From positions 248,001-312,000 of the forward strand of contig CP072535.1 in NCBI GenBank assembly GCA_021730165.1: a DNA stretch of 64,000 bases, given 5' to 3'. Shown one piece after another: positions 26,539 through 36,116 of the stretch (the first letter of the stretch is position 1; each line of letters starts with the position of its first letter). The stretch is from Candidatus Vesicomyidisocius sp. Pext_18_S21. GTDB lineage: Bacteria > Pseudomonadota > Gammaproteobacteria > PS1 > Pseudothioglobaceae. The notes under the pieces are model-generated. The model searched no databases. It was given only the letters and a program-made list of their open reading frames with translations, and had not been told where the DNA came from. Both the position numbers and the translations under genes were made by a program.

Positions 26539-26819
26539 TATTTTTGATCAATGTTATTTTTAATGTCATTTAAAGTATTTTTTGTATCATCAAGAACTTC
26601 TAAAATATTAGATTTTTTATCCATAGAGTTCAAGTGTTTTTTCAGTTTTTCTATTTCAAGTTCATCACTAATATCATCTTGAATATTGATAATAAAACGC
26701 TTTACTTTGCCAATGTAAGCACCTATTTCTTTAGCAATTTCAGGCATACGTTTTGGACCAACTATAATTAATGTAATAATACCAATTAAGGAAAATTCCC
26801 AAAAGCCAACATCAAACAT
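26538..26819 (-). CDS. tatB: Sec-independent translocase TatB
   Basis: This 93-residue protein begins MFDVGFWEFSLIGIITLIIVGPKRMPEIAKEIG, with the TatB-specific glutamate in the single membrane helix and the G-P hinge before the amphipathic helix. A short charged coiled tail follows. E. coli TatB is 171 residues; the shorter tail is common in small genomes. It lies between tatA and tatC. Confidence 0.94.
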   Translation of the reverse strand: MFDVGFWEFSLIGIITLIIVGPKRMPEIAKEIGAYIGKVKRFIINIQDDISDELEIEKLKKHLNSMDKKSNILEVLDDTKNTLNDIKNNIDQK

Positions 26820-26822
26820 ATT

Positions 26823-27032
26823 TTATTCTTCTTGTTTTATTTCTTTTTTAATAATTTTAGCTTCAACAATATCGTCTTTTTTATTAATACTATCTGTTGA
26901 TTCCTTCATGGCTTTTTTAAAGCCTTTAATGGCATTGCCTAAATCACCACCAATATCTTTTAATCGCTTCCCACCAAAAAGAAGTAGCACTATTACTAAA
27001 ATGATAATTAATTCAAATGGTCCTGGCATCAT
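26823..27032 (-). CDS. tatA: Sec-independent translocase TatA
   Basis: From ATG 27032 the protein has 69 residues beginning [24 protein letters not shown], a membrane helix followed by the FGxKRL hinge and the amphipathic helix [17 protein letters not shown]. TatA forms the transient Tat pore. The start is set by an AGGAGA site five bases upstream of the ATGATG pair; an upstream in-frame start at 27053 would overlap hisE and lacks that spacing. It follows hisE directly, the gammaproteobacterial hisIE-tatABC arrangement. Confidence 0.94.
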   Translation of the reverse strand: MMPGPFELIIILVIVLLLFGGKRLKDIGGDLGNAIKGFKKAMKESTDSINKKDDIVEAKIIKKEIKQEE

Positions 27033-27049
27033 AGTTTTTCTCCTATTAT

Positions 27050-27367
27050 TCAATTGTTTCTATTGGTTTTTTCTTTCAAACCAGACAAGCCAAATCGTCT
27101 GGATAATTCATTTGTTATTTGCTCTACTTTTATTTTTTTAAAACTCAATAATACTAAGGTATGAAACCAAAGATCAGCTATTTCATAAATGATTTTATCA
27201 TTTGAACCATCTTTAGTTGCCATAATTACTTCAGTAGATTCTTCAGAAATTTTTTTTAAAATTTCATCTGTACCTTTATTATATAAAGATGCAACATAAG
27301 ATTTGTCTACTTTAGCAGACTTTCTTTGCTCTAAAATTTGCTCTAATTTTATTAGTACTTCATCCAT
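27050..27367 (-). CDS. hisE: Phosphoribosyl-ATP pyrophosphatase
   Basis: HisE hydrolyses PR-ATP to PR-AMP, step two of histidine synthesis. The 105 residues contain the MazG-fold metal motif [13 protein letters not shown] near residue 40 (EE..E) and [14 protein letters not shown] near 62 (E..D). It overlaps hisI by 8 bases and precedes tatA. hisE and hisI are separate genes here, not fused as in E. coli. Confidence 0.95.
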   Translation of the reverse strand: MDEVLIKLEQILEQRKSAKVDKSYVASLYNKGTDEILKKISEESTEVIMATKDGSNDKIIYEIADLWFHTLVLLSFKKIKVEQITNELSRRFGLSGLKEKTNRNN

Positions 27368-27740
27368 AAATATCTATTGGATTTTTTATTATATTAGTGA
27401 TGATTTTCCAATTTTTTTTATCCAGTTGTTGAAAGAAACATGACATTCTGCCTGTATGGCAAGAAATACCTCCAACTTGTTCAATTTTGAGTAGAATAAC
27501 GTCATTATCACAATCTGTAAAAATTTCTTTAATATGTTGTACATGTCCAGACTCTTCGCCTTTGAACCAAATTTTTTGACGTGATCTAGAATAATACACC
27601 GCCTGTTGCTTCTTAATAGTTAGCCTTAAAGACTCTTGATTCATCCAAGCAAACATTAAAATTTCACCTGTTTTAAAATCTTGAGAAATGGCAGGTATTA
27701 AACCTTTTTCGTCAAATTTTATTTGCTTTAATACGCTCAT
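27360..27740 (-). CDS. hisI: Phosphoribosyl-AMP cyclohydrolase
   Basis: HisI opens the purine ring of PR-AMP, step three of histidine synthesis. The 126 residues show LMFAWMNQESLRLTI near 30, YYSRSRQKIWFKGEESGH, the metal motif TDCDNDVILL near 84 and the zinc cysteines in GGISCHTGRMSCFF near 100. It is the first gene of the visible hisI-hisE-tatABC run; hisF and the rest of the his genes are elsewhere. A small palindrome (TTTGAG-AAT-CTCAAA) lies just upstream of its start. Confidence 0.96.
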   Translation of the reverse strand: MSVLKQIKFDEKGLIPAISQDFKTGEILMFAWMNQESLRLTIKKQQAVYYSRSRQKIWFKGEESGHVQHIKEIFTDCDNDVILLKIEQVGGISCHTGRMSCFFQQLDKKNWKIITNIIKNPIDIYG

Positions 27741-27863
27741 TCTTTGAGAATCTCAAATATTATTCTACTTAATTTTACTGCTAGATGATAGTTTTTGTAT
27801 AAGATAATTTATTTTATGTTTTTATTAAGTATTGAGAAATTTGCAAAATTTGATAATTTTTTA

Positions 27864-29195
27864 TTATCTCATAGTGACTAACTCTTCAGCGCTAGTAGGA
27901 TGAATAGCAATTGTATCATCAAATTGAGTTTTAGTTGCACCCATCTTAATAGCTACTGCAAATCCTTGTAGCATTTCATCAATACCGTGACCCATTAGAT
28001 GACAACCAATAATTTTTTCATCATCATCCACACAAACTAATTTTAAAACTGTTGTGGTTTGATGATTAAGTAGAGCATCAGCCATTGGAGTGAATTCTGA
28101 TTTATAAATTTTTACTTTGTTAAATTTTTTATTAGCTTGTGTTTCAGTTAAGCCAATTGTACCAATTGGTGGATGTGAGAATACTACTGTGGCAATATTA
28201 TTATAGTCTAGATGTCTATTGATCATATTGTTATAAAGTCTGTCAGATAGTCTTCTACCAGCTGCGATTGCTACTGGTGTGAGTGGTGTTCGAGGTGTGG
28301 CATCACCAAGTGCAAAGATAGTATCAATATTGGTAGCTTGAAACTTATCTGTTGGAATGAAGCCTTTTTGGTCGTATTTCACGCCTACATTTTCCAGACC
28401 TAAATATTTTGTTATTGGATTTCTACCAACAGCCCAAATAATAGTATCAAATCCAGAAAATTTACCTTTATTAGTAATAATGCTTTTATTTTTTGAAATT
28501 TTTTTAATTTGAGTGTTATGATGAATAGTGATACCATGGTTTAAATAATCTTTATTAAGTGCATTTTGAATCATGGGGTCAAAACCACGTAATAATTTAT
28601 CTGCTCTACTGAAAATAGCCACTTTACTGCCTAGTGAATTTAGCATTCCAGCTAGTTCAATGCCAATATAACCACTACCGATTACAGCTACTTTTTTTGG
28701 TAATTCTTCTAGTGTAAAAAAACCATCAGAAGTAATTCCATATTTAGCACCTTCAATATGTGGTACAGATGGCTCTCCGCCAGGGGAAAGTACGATATGA
28801 TGAGCTGTGTATTGTTTCTCATTAACAGATACTGTATTTTTATTAACCAATTTTCCAAAGCCGTGAATATAGTCAATTCCTAACTTTTCTAAATGCTCTT
28901 TATACCAATTGGTGATACTTTCGATGTAATTATCTCGTTTTGTCTTGAGTTTTTTCCAAGAAAATCCTTTCTGTTCAACATCAAAGCCAAAACCTTTGGA
29001 ATTTTTAATGATTGTTCCAGTATTTGCAGCAAACCACATTATTTTTTTAGGCACGCAACCTGTGTTAACACAGGTACCACCAATCGTTTTTACTTCAATA
29101 ACTAAGCATTTTTTTCCATATTCTGCTGCACGTTCTATGGCAGATAGACCGCCGCTACCAGCGCCAATGACAATCATATCATAATCTTTATTCAT
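27864..29195 (-). CDS. gor: Glutathione-disulfide reductase
   Basis: Gor reduces GSSG with NADPH. The 443 residues (E. coli 450) show the FAD-binding [17 protein letters not shown], the redox disulfide [13 protein letters not shown] near residue 40, the NADPH fold [18 protein letters not shown] near 172, [17 protein letters not shown], and the C-terminal active-site HPTSAEEL with the catalytic His-Glu. It stands alone. With arsC, a GST-fold protein and a GSH-type hydrolase in the window, it points to an active glutathione economy. Confidence 0.94.
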   Translation of the reverse strand: MNKDYDMIVIGAGSGGLSAIERAAEYGKKCLVIEVKTIGGTCVNTGCVPKKIMWFAANTGTIIKNSKGFGFDVEQKGFSWKKLKTKRDNYIESITNWYKEHLEKLGIDYIHGFGKLVNKNTVSVNEKQYTAHHIVLSPGGEPSVPHIEGAKYGITSDGFFTLEELPKKVAVIGSGYIGIELAGMLNSLGSKVAIFSRADKLLRGFDPMIQNALNKDYLNHGITIHHNTQIKKISKNKSIITNKGKFSGFDTIIWAVGRNPITKYLGLENVGVKYDQKGFIPTDKFQATNIDTIFALGDATPRTPLTPVAIAAGRRLSDRLYNNMINRHLDYNNIATVVFSHPPIGTIGLTETQANKKFNKVKIYKSEFTPMADALLNHQTTTVLKLVCVDDDEKIIGCHLMGHGIDEMLQGFAVAIKMGATKTQFDDTIAIHPTSAEELVTMR

Positions 29196-29981
29196 TATTA
29201 TCCTTTAAGTAGAAACTATATTTCTTTATTAACTCTTTATCAAAATCCCTAATTCTTCGCTTAATTCACTCTAAGGTTATTATATCATGTTCTTTTTTGC
29301 TCATTGTTGAGTACCAAAATAGATGATAATTCATTACCTTGATGTTGATTATACCTAATCCATTGACCTTCATTATTCCACAAAATATATAATTACTTTA
29401 CGTGTAGTCTTAAGTTTCTTGGCAGTAATTCTAAAGTTTTTTAGTTTGTCCACTATTAGAATGAATAGATTATGCTGCCTATTGATAGGTTTTTAGTTAT
29501 TTTGTTAGCTATAATAATACATGCATCTAAATTTAGTTTAGAAGGTGATTATTTTAGAGAAAATGTAGATATAGATTGATTAGTTAATATTTGCTTTTTA
29601 GAATTGTTCAGATACTTATTATTGTGTTAATTGTCTGTCTTAGATTATATTTTCTGTAATGGCTGTGATTTATTAAACGATATAAATTATCTGTTTGTTG
29701 ATAATAGTTTTGTACATTGGTTTGTGCTAGAATTATTTATTCAGTTATTTGTTTTTACCAATATAGATAGTATTATCTGTTTATATAGGTTAGGTTCTAG
29801 ATTGTCTATAATAATTTGACTATTTCCATTTTTTATGTTTAAATTTAATTTATTGGTTATATTCTTGTTATTTTTTTATCTTACTGTATCTATAGAAAGT
29901 TAATTTATTTAACAAGCTATTTAGTTATTTTTTGGTATCAAGAGTTGTTACTAGTAACATTTTTATTTTCTCTCTTGTGAA
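29196..29981. other. Long intergenic region with unidentified coding-like scraps
   Basis: No credible gene covers these 786 bp. On the minus strand near 29310-29450, two coherent peptides sit in adjacent frames (KNFRITAKKLKTTRKVIIYF, then LWNNEGQWIRYNQHQGNELS), the pattern of a frameshifted remnant I cannot name. On the plus strand, short open stretches (LPIDRFLVILLAIIIHASKF near 29475; a 62-codon frame at 29631-29819) lack good starts and family resemblance. Probably one or two decayed genes. Confidence 0.45.
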
Positions 29982-30365
29982 TTAGATAATAAAATTAACT
30001 TCAATTGTTATATTTTCTGGACCTTTTAAAAATACTTGTTTAGTATTTAAATCAGGTATAAATTTTTCATAAAAATTAATTTCTAACTTATTAATATGTT
30101 TGATGAAAATTGGATAATCGTCTCTGACGAAAGCAATATGATCAAGTAAGTTATTGTAATTATTAGTTCTTATTGATAATTTAGCCTTTTTACTAAGAAT
30201 ATGAATAATTGCTTCTTGCTTGTTTTTTGGTGAATATAACCAATAACCTGGAAAGATAAAATATGGTCTAAATCCTTTTTCTAGACCAATAACTTCTGTA
30301 AAGAAAATAGCAATAGTATTAATATTGTTACATCTTATGGCAATATGACTAAATCTTATATTCAT
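29982..30365 (-). CDS. VOC-superfamily (glyoxalase I-like) protein
   Basis: This 127-residue protein has the paired beta-alpha-beta-beta-beta fold pattern: FSHIAIRCNNINTIAIFFTEVIGLEKGF at the start (first metal His in SHIAI), LDHIAFVRDDYPIFI near 78 and GPENITIEVNFI at the end (metal Glu). The substrate cannot be told from sequence; the family includes lactoylglutathione lyases, dioxygenases and epimerases. It is alone on the minus strand, with the decayed region downstream and a perfect palindrome upstream. Confidence 0.85.
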   Translation of the reverse strand: MNIRFSHIAIRCNNINTIAIFFTEVIGLEKGFRPYFIFPGYWLYSPKNKQEAIIHILSKKAKLSIRTNNYNNLLDHIAFVRDDYPIFIKHINKLEINFYEKFIPDLNTKQVFLKGPENITIEVNFII

Positions 30366-30422
30366 CTTTTTTATTACCTATTTTTAATAAAAACCCATGT
30401 TAGAACATAGAATATGTTACAG

Positions 30423-30446
30423 TCTACTTTAATATATTAAAGTAGA
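30423..30446. repeat. Perfect 24-bp palindrome between prfB and the VOC gene
   Basis: TCTACTTTAATA (30423-30434) is followed immediately by its reverse complement TATTAAAGTAGA (30435-30446), with no loop. It lies 58 bp upstream of the VOC gene start and 69 bp past the prfB stop. It could be a terminator-like cruciform for prfB or an operator for the VOC gene. It lacks a T run on the minus strand. Confidence 0.7.
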
Positions 30447-30514
30447 TTAAGTAGGGTTTAACGGTTAATGGAAAAAAATTATTTTCTTGTTAGAAAAATA
30501 AATAAAGTTATAAT

Positions 30515-31603
30515 CTAGAGTTTTAAACTAGCTTCCATAAATTGATCTAAATTACCCTCTAAAATATTTTGTGTATTGGAAGATTCGATACCAGTACGTA
30601 AATCTTTAACTCTTGATTGGTCTAGTATATAAGAGCGAATTTGATGCCCCCAGCTTATGTCAGATTTGCTCTGTTCTAAACTTTGTTTTTCAGTATTGCG
30701 TTTTTGCATTTCTAACTTATATAGTTTAGATTGTAATTGTTTAATAGCTTGGTTTTTATTAGCATGTTGCGAGCGTCCATTTTGACATTGTACAACGGTA
30801 TTGGTGGGTAAATGGGTGATGCGTACAGCTGATTCAGTTTTATTAACGTGCTGACCACCTGCACCACTGGCACGATAAGTGTCAATACGTAAATCTGATG
30901 GGTTGATCTTGATGTCAATATTATTATCTATTTCAGGGGAAACAAATACGGAGCAAAATGAAGTATGCCGTTTTCCATTAGCATTAAAAGGCGATTTCCT
31001 AACTAAGCGGTGGATACCAATTTCTGTACGTAACCAGCCAAATGCGTATTCACCTTTAAAGTGAATAGTTGCGGATTTAATCCCAGCAACTTCTCCTGCT
31101 GATACTTCCATGAGTTTAATCTTGAAGTTGTGTTTCTCACCCCAGCGTAGGTACATACGTAACACCATTTCTGCCCAATCTTGGGCTTCTGTTCCGCCTG
31201 ATCCAGATTGAATATCTAAGTATGCAGAGTTGGCATCTAAATCGCCACTAAACATACGATTAAATTCAAGTTTTTTAATTGAAGATTGTGCAGAATCTAA
31301 ATCATTAATAATGCTATTTGCTGTTTCAGTATCATTTTCTGTTTGAGCTAATTTTAGTAGTTCTTGCGCATCTTCTAAAATAGCATTCACCTGTTTAAAG
31401 GTTTGGCAAATTGATATTAATTTTGATTTTTCTTGTCCTAAAGATTGTGCCTGGTTAGGATTTTTCCAGATATTTGGATCTTCCATTTCCAGTAAAACCT
31501 CTTCTAGGCGATATTGTTTCTTTTTTAGATTTAAATGTATGGATAGAGTACTTAAACATTTCTTCAAATTTTCAATTCTTTGATAGGTTGGTGATAACTC
31601 CAT
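30515..31603 (-). CDS. prfB: Peptide chain release factor 2, encoded without frameshift
   Basis: RF2 reads UGA and UAA. The 362 residues match E. coli RF2 (365) along the whole length, with the stop-codon motif SPF in [16 protein letters not shown] and the catalytic GGQ in [16 protein letters not shown]. In most bacteria codon 26 region carries CUU-UGA and needs +1 frameshifting; here the corresponding stretch ([16 protein letters not shown]) is read through in frame with no UGA. Autoregulation through frameshifting is therefore absent. It stands 71 bp after rpsO on the same strand. Confidence 0.96.
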   Translation of the reverse strand: MELSPTYQRIENLKKCLSTLSIHLNLKKKQYRLEEVLLEMEDPNIWKNPNQAQSLGQEKSKLISICQTFKQVNAILEDAQELLKLAQTENDTETANSIINDLDSAQSSIKKLEFNRMFSGDLDANSAYLDIQSGSGGTEAQDWAEMVLRMYLRWGEKHNFKIKLMEVSAGEVAGIKSATIHFKGEYAFGWLRTEIGIHRLVRKSPFNANGKRHTSFCSVFVSPEIDNNIDIKINPSDLRIDTYRASGAGGQHVNKTESAVRITHLPTNTVVQCQNGRSQHANKNQAIKQLQSKLYKLEMQKRNTEKQSLEQSKSDISWGHQIRSYILDQSRVKDLRTGIESSNTQNILEGNLDQFMEASLKL

Positions 31604-31674
31604 GGAGATATTGCTTTAGCAGATATAAAAAATCCTTAAATTTAGAGGACTTACATCCTGAAGTTATTATTATA

Positions 31675-31935
31675 TTATTTCCTAAGTCCTAGATGGGAAA
31701 TTAATTTTGAATAGGTAGTTTTGTTATTACTTCTAAGGTAGGTTAGTAATTTTTTGCGTTGAGAAACTAAATTTAGAAGTCCTCTTCTTGAATGGTGATC
31801 TTTTTTATGAGTTTTAAAATGCTTAGTTAGATGTCTAATGCGAGCTGTTAATAAGGCGACTTGTACATTAGTTGAACCAGTGTCACCAATTTTACTCTGA
31901 TATTCTTTAATAATTTCTTGGATATTAATCGACAT
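31675..31935 (-). CDS. rpsO: 30S ribosomal protein S15
   Basis: S15 binds the central 16S domain early in 30S assembly. The 86 residues (E. coli 89) include [16 protein letters not shown] and the rRNA-contact segment [20 protein letters not shown], then [15 protein letters not shown]. pnp, its usual downstream neighbour, is absent from this position; prfB follows instead. Confidence 0.97.
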   Translation of the reverse strand: MSINIQEIIKEYQSKIGDTGSTNVQVALLTARIRHLTKHFKTHKKDHHSRRGLLNLVSQRKKLLTYLRSNNKTTYSKLISHLGLRK

Positions 31936-31988
31936 AATAAATTTTTAAAATAAAAATAAAGGAAGAATTATACACTTTTTTAAAAAAG

Positions 31989-32885
31989 TTAATAAAAAGA
32001 TGACTCATTATTTGGCTTGGTTTTAAAGCGCCTGTGAATCCATAAATATTGTTCTGGTGCTTTTAAAATTTGTTGTTGTAATATTTGATTAGTTAATCGT
32101 GCATTTTGTTGACTATTAGTGACAGGATAATTTGTCAAAGCAGGAGAAAACTCTAGTGTATAAGTTATGTATTGACGAGTAAAGGATAAGGGAATAACAA
32201 CCGTATTATCAATACTGGCTAGTCTTTCTGTGGCTTTTATGGTAGCGGTTTGTATATTAAAAAAAGGTGCAAATATGCTGATTTTAATACCTAAATCTTG
32301 GTCATGTGTGTACCAAATTGGCAAGCCTGATTTTAAGACTCGTATTAAAGTTTTTGTGTCTTTTGCTTTAATCATGGTGCTGCCATGTTGTGTGAATATT
32401 TTTTGCATTTGGTTGTCAAATAAAGCATTATTTTGTGGACGGTAAACATCTGCAAAATTAAAGTTTTGCAGCAATATTCTACCAGCAAGCATCATTGTTG
32501 TAAAATGTCCTACGAGTAAAATAATATTTTGTTGTTTATCTAGGGCGTTTTGCAAAATTTCAGTACCTTTAATATGATAGCATCGCTTGAGTTTTTTATC
32601 GTTTAAATAAAAACAATTTGCAGTTTCAAATAAGCCAATACCCAGTGCTTCAAAGTGTTGTTTGACTAATTTTTTTATTTGGTCTTTGTTTTTCTCAGGA
32701 AAGCATTTTGTGAGATTAATAAAAGCAATTTTTCTAAATCTACTTAGAAGTGAATATAGATTTTTACCTATTATTTTGCCTATTATTATTTGGATTTTAA
32801 GTGGCAATTTAGCGCTTAATTTCATTAAGCCAATTAAAGTCCAAGTTGGTATAAATTTAGGATGAAAAAATTTTGTCTTTGTCAT
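31989..32885 (-). CDS. LpxL/HtrB-family lipid A acyltransferase-like protein with an altered catalytic motif
   Basis: The 298 residues align over the whole length with late acyltransferases: N-terminal membrane anchor (FIPTWTLIGLMKLSAKLP), the core VGHFTTMMLAGRILLQNF near 132, DVYRPQNN and WYTHDQDLG (equivalent of the YxPDQD segment), and WIHRRFKTKP at the C-terminus. The family catalytic dyad is His-x4-Glu/Asp; here the residue five after His is Met (ATG codon), so the acid is missing. It may be inactive, use another residue, or have a changed role. It is divergent from dnaG with a 32-bp gap. Confidence 0.85.
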   Translation of the reverse strand: MTKTKFFHPKFIPTWTLIGLMKLSAKLPLKIQIIIGKIIGKNLYSLLSRFRKIAFINLTKCFPEKNKDQIKKLVKQHFEALGIGLFETANCFYLNDKKLKRCYHIKGTEILQNALDKQQNIILLVGHFTTMMLAGRILLQNFNFADVYRPQNNALFDNQMQKIFTQHGSTMIKAKDTKTLIRVLKSGLPIWYTHDQDLGIKISIFAPFFNIQTATIKATERLASIDNTVVIPLSFTRQYITYTLEFSPALTNYPVTNSQQNARLTNQILQQQILKAPEQYLWIHRRFKTKPNNESSFY

Positions 32886-32917
32886 TAAAATATAGTTTTA
32901 AATTTTGATTATGGAAA

Positions 32918-34702
32918 ATGCCATTTATTAACGCAGATTTTAAAGATGATCTACCTAGCCGTGTAGATATTGTTGACATAATTAATCAACGTGTACCACT
33001 CAAAAAGGCGGGTAAAGATTACAAAGCATGTTGTCCATTTCATCATGAAAAAACTCCATCATTTATTGTCTCAGCTGAGAAACAAATGTATAAATGTTTT
33101 GGTTGTGGGGATGGTAATGGCGTGATTAATTTTGTTATGAAGTTTGATAATTTGGGCCTAGTTGAGGCGATAGAGACCATTGCTAGCGAATCAGGTATTA
33201 GTGTAGTGTATGACAAGAATGTCAAACCGATAGATACAAGATTAACTCGTTATTTCGACTTAATGCAACGAGTTGGCCAGTTTTATATTCAGCAATTAAA
33301 GCAATCTCTTGCAAAAAATAAGGTGGTTAGTTATGTTAAATATAGAGGTATTAGCGGTAAAATTGCCAAGCGTTTTGAGTTGGGTTTCGCGCCACCCAAT
33401 AGTAATTTACTATTTGGATTTGAACAAGATTCTCAAGATATTGCTGATTTAAAAGTAATGGGATTGTTAGGTGATGACCAATATCGTTCAGGAAAATATT
33501 ATGATCTTTTTAAAGATCGTCTTATGTTTCCTATTCATAATAATAAAGGTAATATTATTGCTTTTGGTGGTCGGTCATGTAATAATAATTTTAAGGCAAA
33601 ATATTTAAATTCACCTGAAACGCCTATTTTTTCAAAATCAAAAGAACTTTATGGTTTGTATCATATGCGTAAATATTCACGTTCAATTGATTATATTTTA
33701 GTAGTAGAGGGTTATATGGATGTAGTCTCTCTTCATCAAGCGGGTATATCACAAGTAGTTGCTACTTTAGGTACAGCAACTACAGTAGAGCACTTAAATA
33801 TTCTACTTCGAACAACAGATACTATTATTTTTTGTTTTGATGGCGATAAGGCAGGTGAGAAAGCTGCTTGGCGAGCATTAAATATTACTTTGCCAGTGAT
33901 TAAAGCAGGTATAACTATTAAATTTTTATTTTTGCCAGATAAAGAAGATCCAGATACTCTGGTTAAGAAAGAATCAAGCCAAGAGTTTGTAAAACGTATT
34001 GAAAATGCACAATTTTTGAGTAAATTTTTATTTAGCTATATCAAGACAAGAGTAGATTTTAACACGATTGAAGGAAAAACTTTATTTTTAGAAAGGGTAT
34101 CAATATTACTTGGAAAAATAAATTATGAAACTTACCAGCATCAGTTGTTAGAAGGTTTGGCAGGTGAAGTTAATCAAAGTGTTGAACAAATTGAATCTAT
34201 ATTAGAGCGACAAGATATGTCCACTCAACCCAATACATTTGACATATCTAAAAATTATGAAGCACCACCTATGTCTGATTTTTATGATAGTGATGAAAAG
34301 TATCAAGTACCAATGTCAGTTTCCTTGATAAGTAATAACTCATTAATAGATCAAATGATTGGTTTATTGTTAAATTATCCTTCCATGGTTGATAAAACGG
34401 TAATGTTAAGGGTGAGAAAAATTAATAATGCAAATATATTGCAAAAGTTAGCTGATTTGGTTTTATTACAAGAAGACATTACTTTGGAGACTATGGTAGA
34501 ACAATTTCCCCAGAAAAAAGAACAATTGCTTAATTTATATAATAAGAAAAGAGTTTTGAAAAATTATGATTATAAGGATGAATTTTTGGATGCTTTATTG
34601 AAGATTGAGGAAAGACAAAAAGATAAAATTGCTTTATTAATTACAAATGAAGTAGAATATACAAAAAGTTTACAAGCAAGAAAAGGCAAATTTAAAAGTT
34701 AG
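32918..34702 (+). CDS. dnaG: DNA primase
   Basis: DnaG makes RNA primers for replication. The 594 residues (E. coli 581) have the N-terminal CHC2 zinc ribbon (CCPFHHEKTPSF with CFGCG near residue 38-64), the TOPRIM core VVEGYMDVVSLHQAG near 265 (catalytic Glu in VEGY), IFCFDGDKAGEKAAW near 305 (DGD) and DKEDPDTLVKKE. The C-terminal DnaB-interaction domain is more divergent, as usual. It stands alone, without the rpsU-dnaG-rpoD order. Its stop overlaps the end of a decayed minus-strand gene. Confidence 0.96.
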   Translation: MPFINADFKDDLPSRVDIVDIINQRVPLKKAGKDYKACCPFHHEKTPSFIVSAEKQMYKCFGCGDGNGVINFVMKFDNLGLVEAIETIASESGISVVYDKNVKPIDTRLTRYFDLMQRVGQFYIQQLKQSLAKNKVVSYVKYRGISGKIAKRFELGFAPPNSNLLFGFEQDSQDIADLKVMGLLGDDQYRSGKYYDLFKDRLMFPIHNNKGNIIAFGGRSCNNNFKAKYLNSPETPIFSKSKELYGLYHMRKYSRSIDYILVVEGYMDVVSLHQAGISQVVATLGTATTVEHLNILLRTTDTIIFCFDGDKAGEKAAWRALNITLPVIKAGITIKFLFLPDKEDPDTLVKKESSQEFVKRIENAQFLSKFLFSYIKTRVDFNTIEGKTLFLERVSILLGKINYETYQHQLLEGLAGEVNQSVEQIESILERQDMSTQPNTFDISKNYEAPPMSDFYDSDEKYQVPMSVSLISNNSLIDQMIGLLLNYPSMVDKTVMLRVRKINNANILQKLADLVLLQEDITLETMVEQFPQKKEQLLNLYNKKRVLKNYDYKDEFLDALLKIEERQKDKIALLITNEVEYTKSLQARKGKFKS

Positions 34703-34920
34703 TTTTTCATGTTTAGTTTGATTGAGTCGTAATTGGTTAAAATATATTCCATTTCCTCTTTAAATACTATATTTGCTAAAATTTTATCCTTTTCACCACT
34801 ATTAGTGAATATTAGGTAAGCATATTGAGGATAATTAATTATTATTGAGATAATATAAAATACTTAGCCAAACCTTCTCTGTGCTGATAATTTTGTACCT
34901 ATACTAGTATTAATATTTTT
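34699..34920 (-). pseudogene. ftsI: Probable 3' remnant of ftsI (penicillin-binding protein 3)
   Basis: A clean C-terminal peptide on the minus strand, NYPQYAYLIFTNSGEKDKIL then ANIVFKEEMEYIL, ends at TAA 34701-34699. PBP3-type transpeptidases end with NPRYALxVxxDxP...AAPVFKxIMxYxL, the same pattern. Further upstream in another frame, SIGTKLSAQRRFG could be the KTGT-motif region, then TAA. The 270 bp between here and rsmH keep only scraps such as YQLIASHKQLLTEQSK. ftsL-ftsI normally follow rsmH on the same strand, which supports the call. The match is by eye and moderate. Confidence 0.5.
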
Positions 34921-35192
34921 TAATATAGTCTATATTTTTCCCCTTATAACAATAGTTCTATTTGTTTTTATGTAGTTGTATTTTTAATATTTTTAGAGTT
35001 TTGAATTTAATCTAACTACCATTGATTGTTTTCGATTGTTCGGTTAATAATTGTTTATGCGAAGCAATTAATTGATAATTTTTTCTTTTATACGCTTTAA
35101 CTGATTAAATAGTAAATATATGATATGTATTAAGAAATGGCTGAATTATTAATATAATTATTCTTAGCATTCGTATTTTGTATAATATTAAG

Positions 35193-36116
35193 TTAGTTTT
35201 TACTTGCTACTCTTAAAATTGCACTACGAGCACGTTTATTATTGTCAATTTCTGCTTTGCTAGTAAGGTATTTGCCTAAATCTTTTAGATAAGTTTTTTC
35301 AATTTCATGTTCAATAATAGGTAAACCTTTTGGTAAAGTTTTTTGTCGTGAATTTTTTTGAATAAAACGTTTAACAATACGGTCTTCAATTGAGTGAAAA
35401 CTAATAATAGATAGTCTGCCATTCTTGCTTAAAATATTTTTGGATTGTTCCAATACACTTATAAGTTGTTTAAGTTCTTGGTTGATAAAAATACGTATAG
35501 CTTGGAAAGTACGTGTAGCAGGATGTTTGTTTTTTTGCTTTTTGACTACTTTACTAACAATATTGGCAAGTTCTAAAGTAGTTTCTAATACGTGATTTTT
35601 CTGGTATTTTTTTATTTTACTAGCAATATGGCGTGATTTTTTTTCATTGCTAAATTGATAAATAACATTGGCAATTTCTTCTTCATTAGCTGATCTTAGC
35701 CATTGAGTAGCACTTATTCCCGTAGTTTGATTCATTCGCATATCTAGTGGACCATCAACCCTAAAACTAAAACCACGTTGTGAGTTTTCTAACTGAGGGG
35801 ATGAAATACCAAGATCAATTAAAATGCCGTCAATCTTACCTATTAATCCTTGCTTAGTTATGATAGATAGCATTTTGGAAAACGCACTGTGGATAAGGGT
35901 GAGACGATTATCAGCTAAATTCTTATTAGCATATTCAATGGCATTAATGTCTTGGTCAAAGGCAATTAATCTCCCCTTTTTGCTTAATCTGTTCAATATA
36001 CCTTGGGCATGGCCGCCACGACCAAAAGTCGCATCAATATAAATACCATTTGTTTTTATATTGAGCGCACACATTGATTCACTGAACATTACAGATTGGT
36101 GATGTTCAGGTATCAT
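35193..36116 (-). CDS. rsmH: 16S rRNA (cytosine1402-N4)-methyltransferase
   Basis: RsmH (MraW) methylates C1402 in the ribosomal P site. The 307 residues (E. coli 313) contain HHQSVMFSESMCAL at the start, the SAM site YIDATFGRGGHAQGIL near 27, DGILIDLGISSPQLEN near 98 with RGFSFRVDGPLDMRM, and FHSIEDRIVKRFI near 249. It starts by ATGA overlap with the mraZ remnant on its 5' side and is followed by the ftsI remnant. It is the surviving gene of the division cluster head, presumably kept for its ribosome function. Confidence 0.96.
   Translation of the reverse strand: MIPEHHQSVMFSESMCALNIKTNGIYIDATFGRGGHAQGILNRLSKKGRLIAFDQDINAIEYANKNLADNRLTLIHSAFSKMLSIITKQGLIGKIDGILIDLGISSPQLENSQRGFSFRVDGPLDMRMNQTTGISATQWLRSANEEEIANVIYQFSNEKKSRHIASKIKKYQKNHVLETTLELANIVSKVVKKQKNKHPATRTFQAIRIFINQELKQLISVLEQSKNILSKNGRLSIISFHSIEDRIVKRFIQKNSRQKTLPKGLPIIEHEIEKTYLKDLGKYLTSKAEIDNNKRARSAILRVASKN

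Noticed and set aside
27033-27053. Upstream start for tatA overlapping hisE
   Set aside because: The ATG pair at 27032/27029 has an AGGAGA site at proper distance and gives the normal TatA start.
29631-29819. 62-residue gene in the gor-VOC gap
   Set aside because: No good start or ribosome site, composition not like a folded protein, and surrounded by decayed sequence.
35888-35896. Second perfect DnaA box as part of an origin
   Set aside because: It lies inside the rsmH coding sequence with no cluster of boxes around it, so it is best explained by chance. It is a warning against over-reading the box at 1134-1142.
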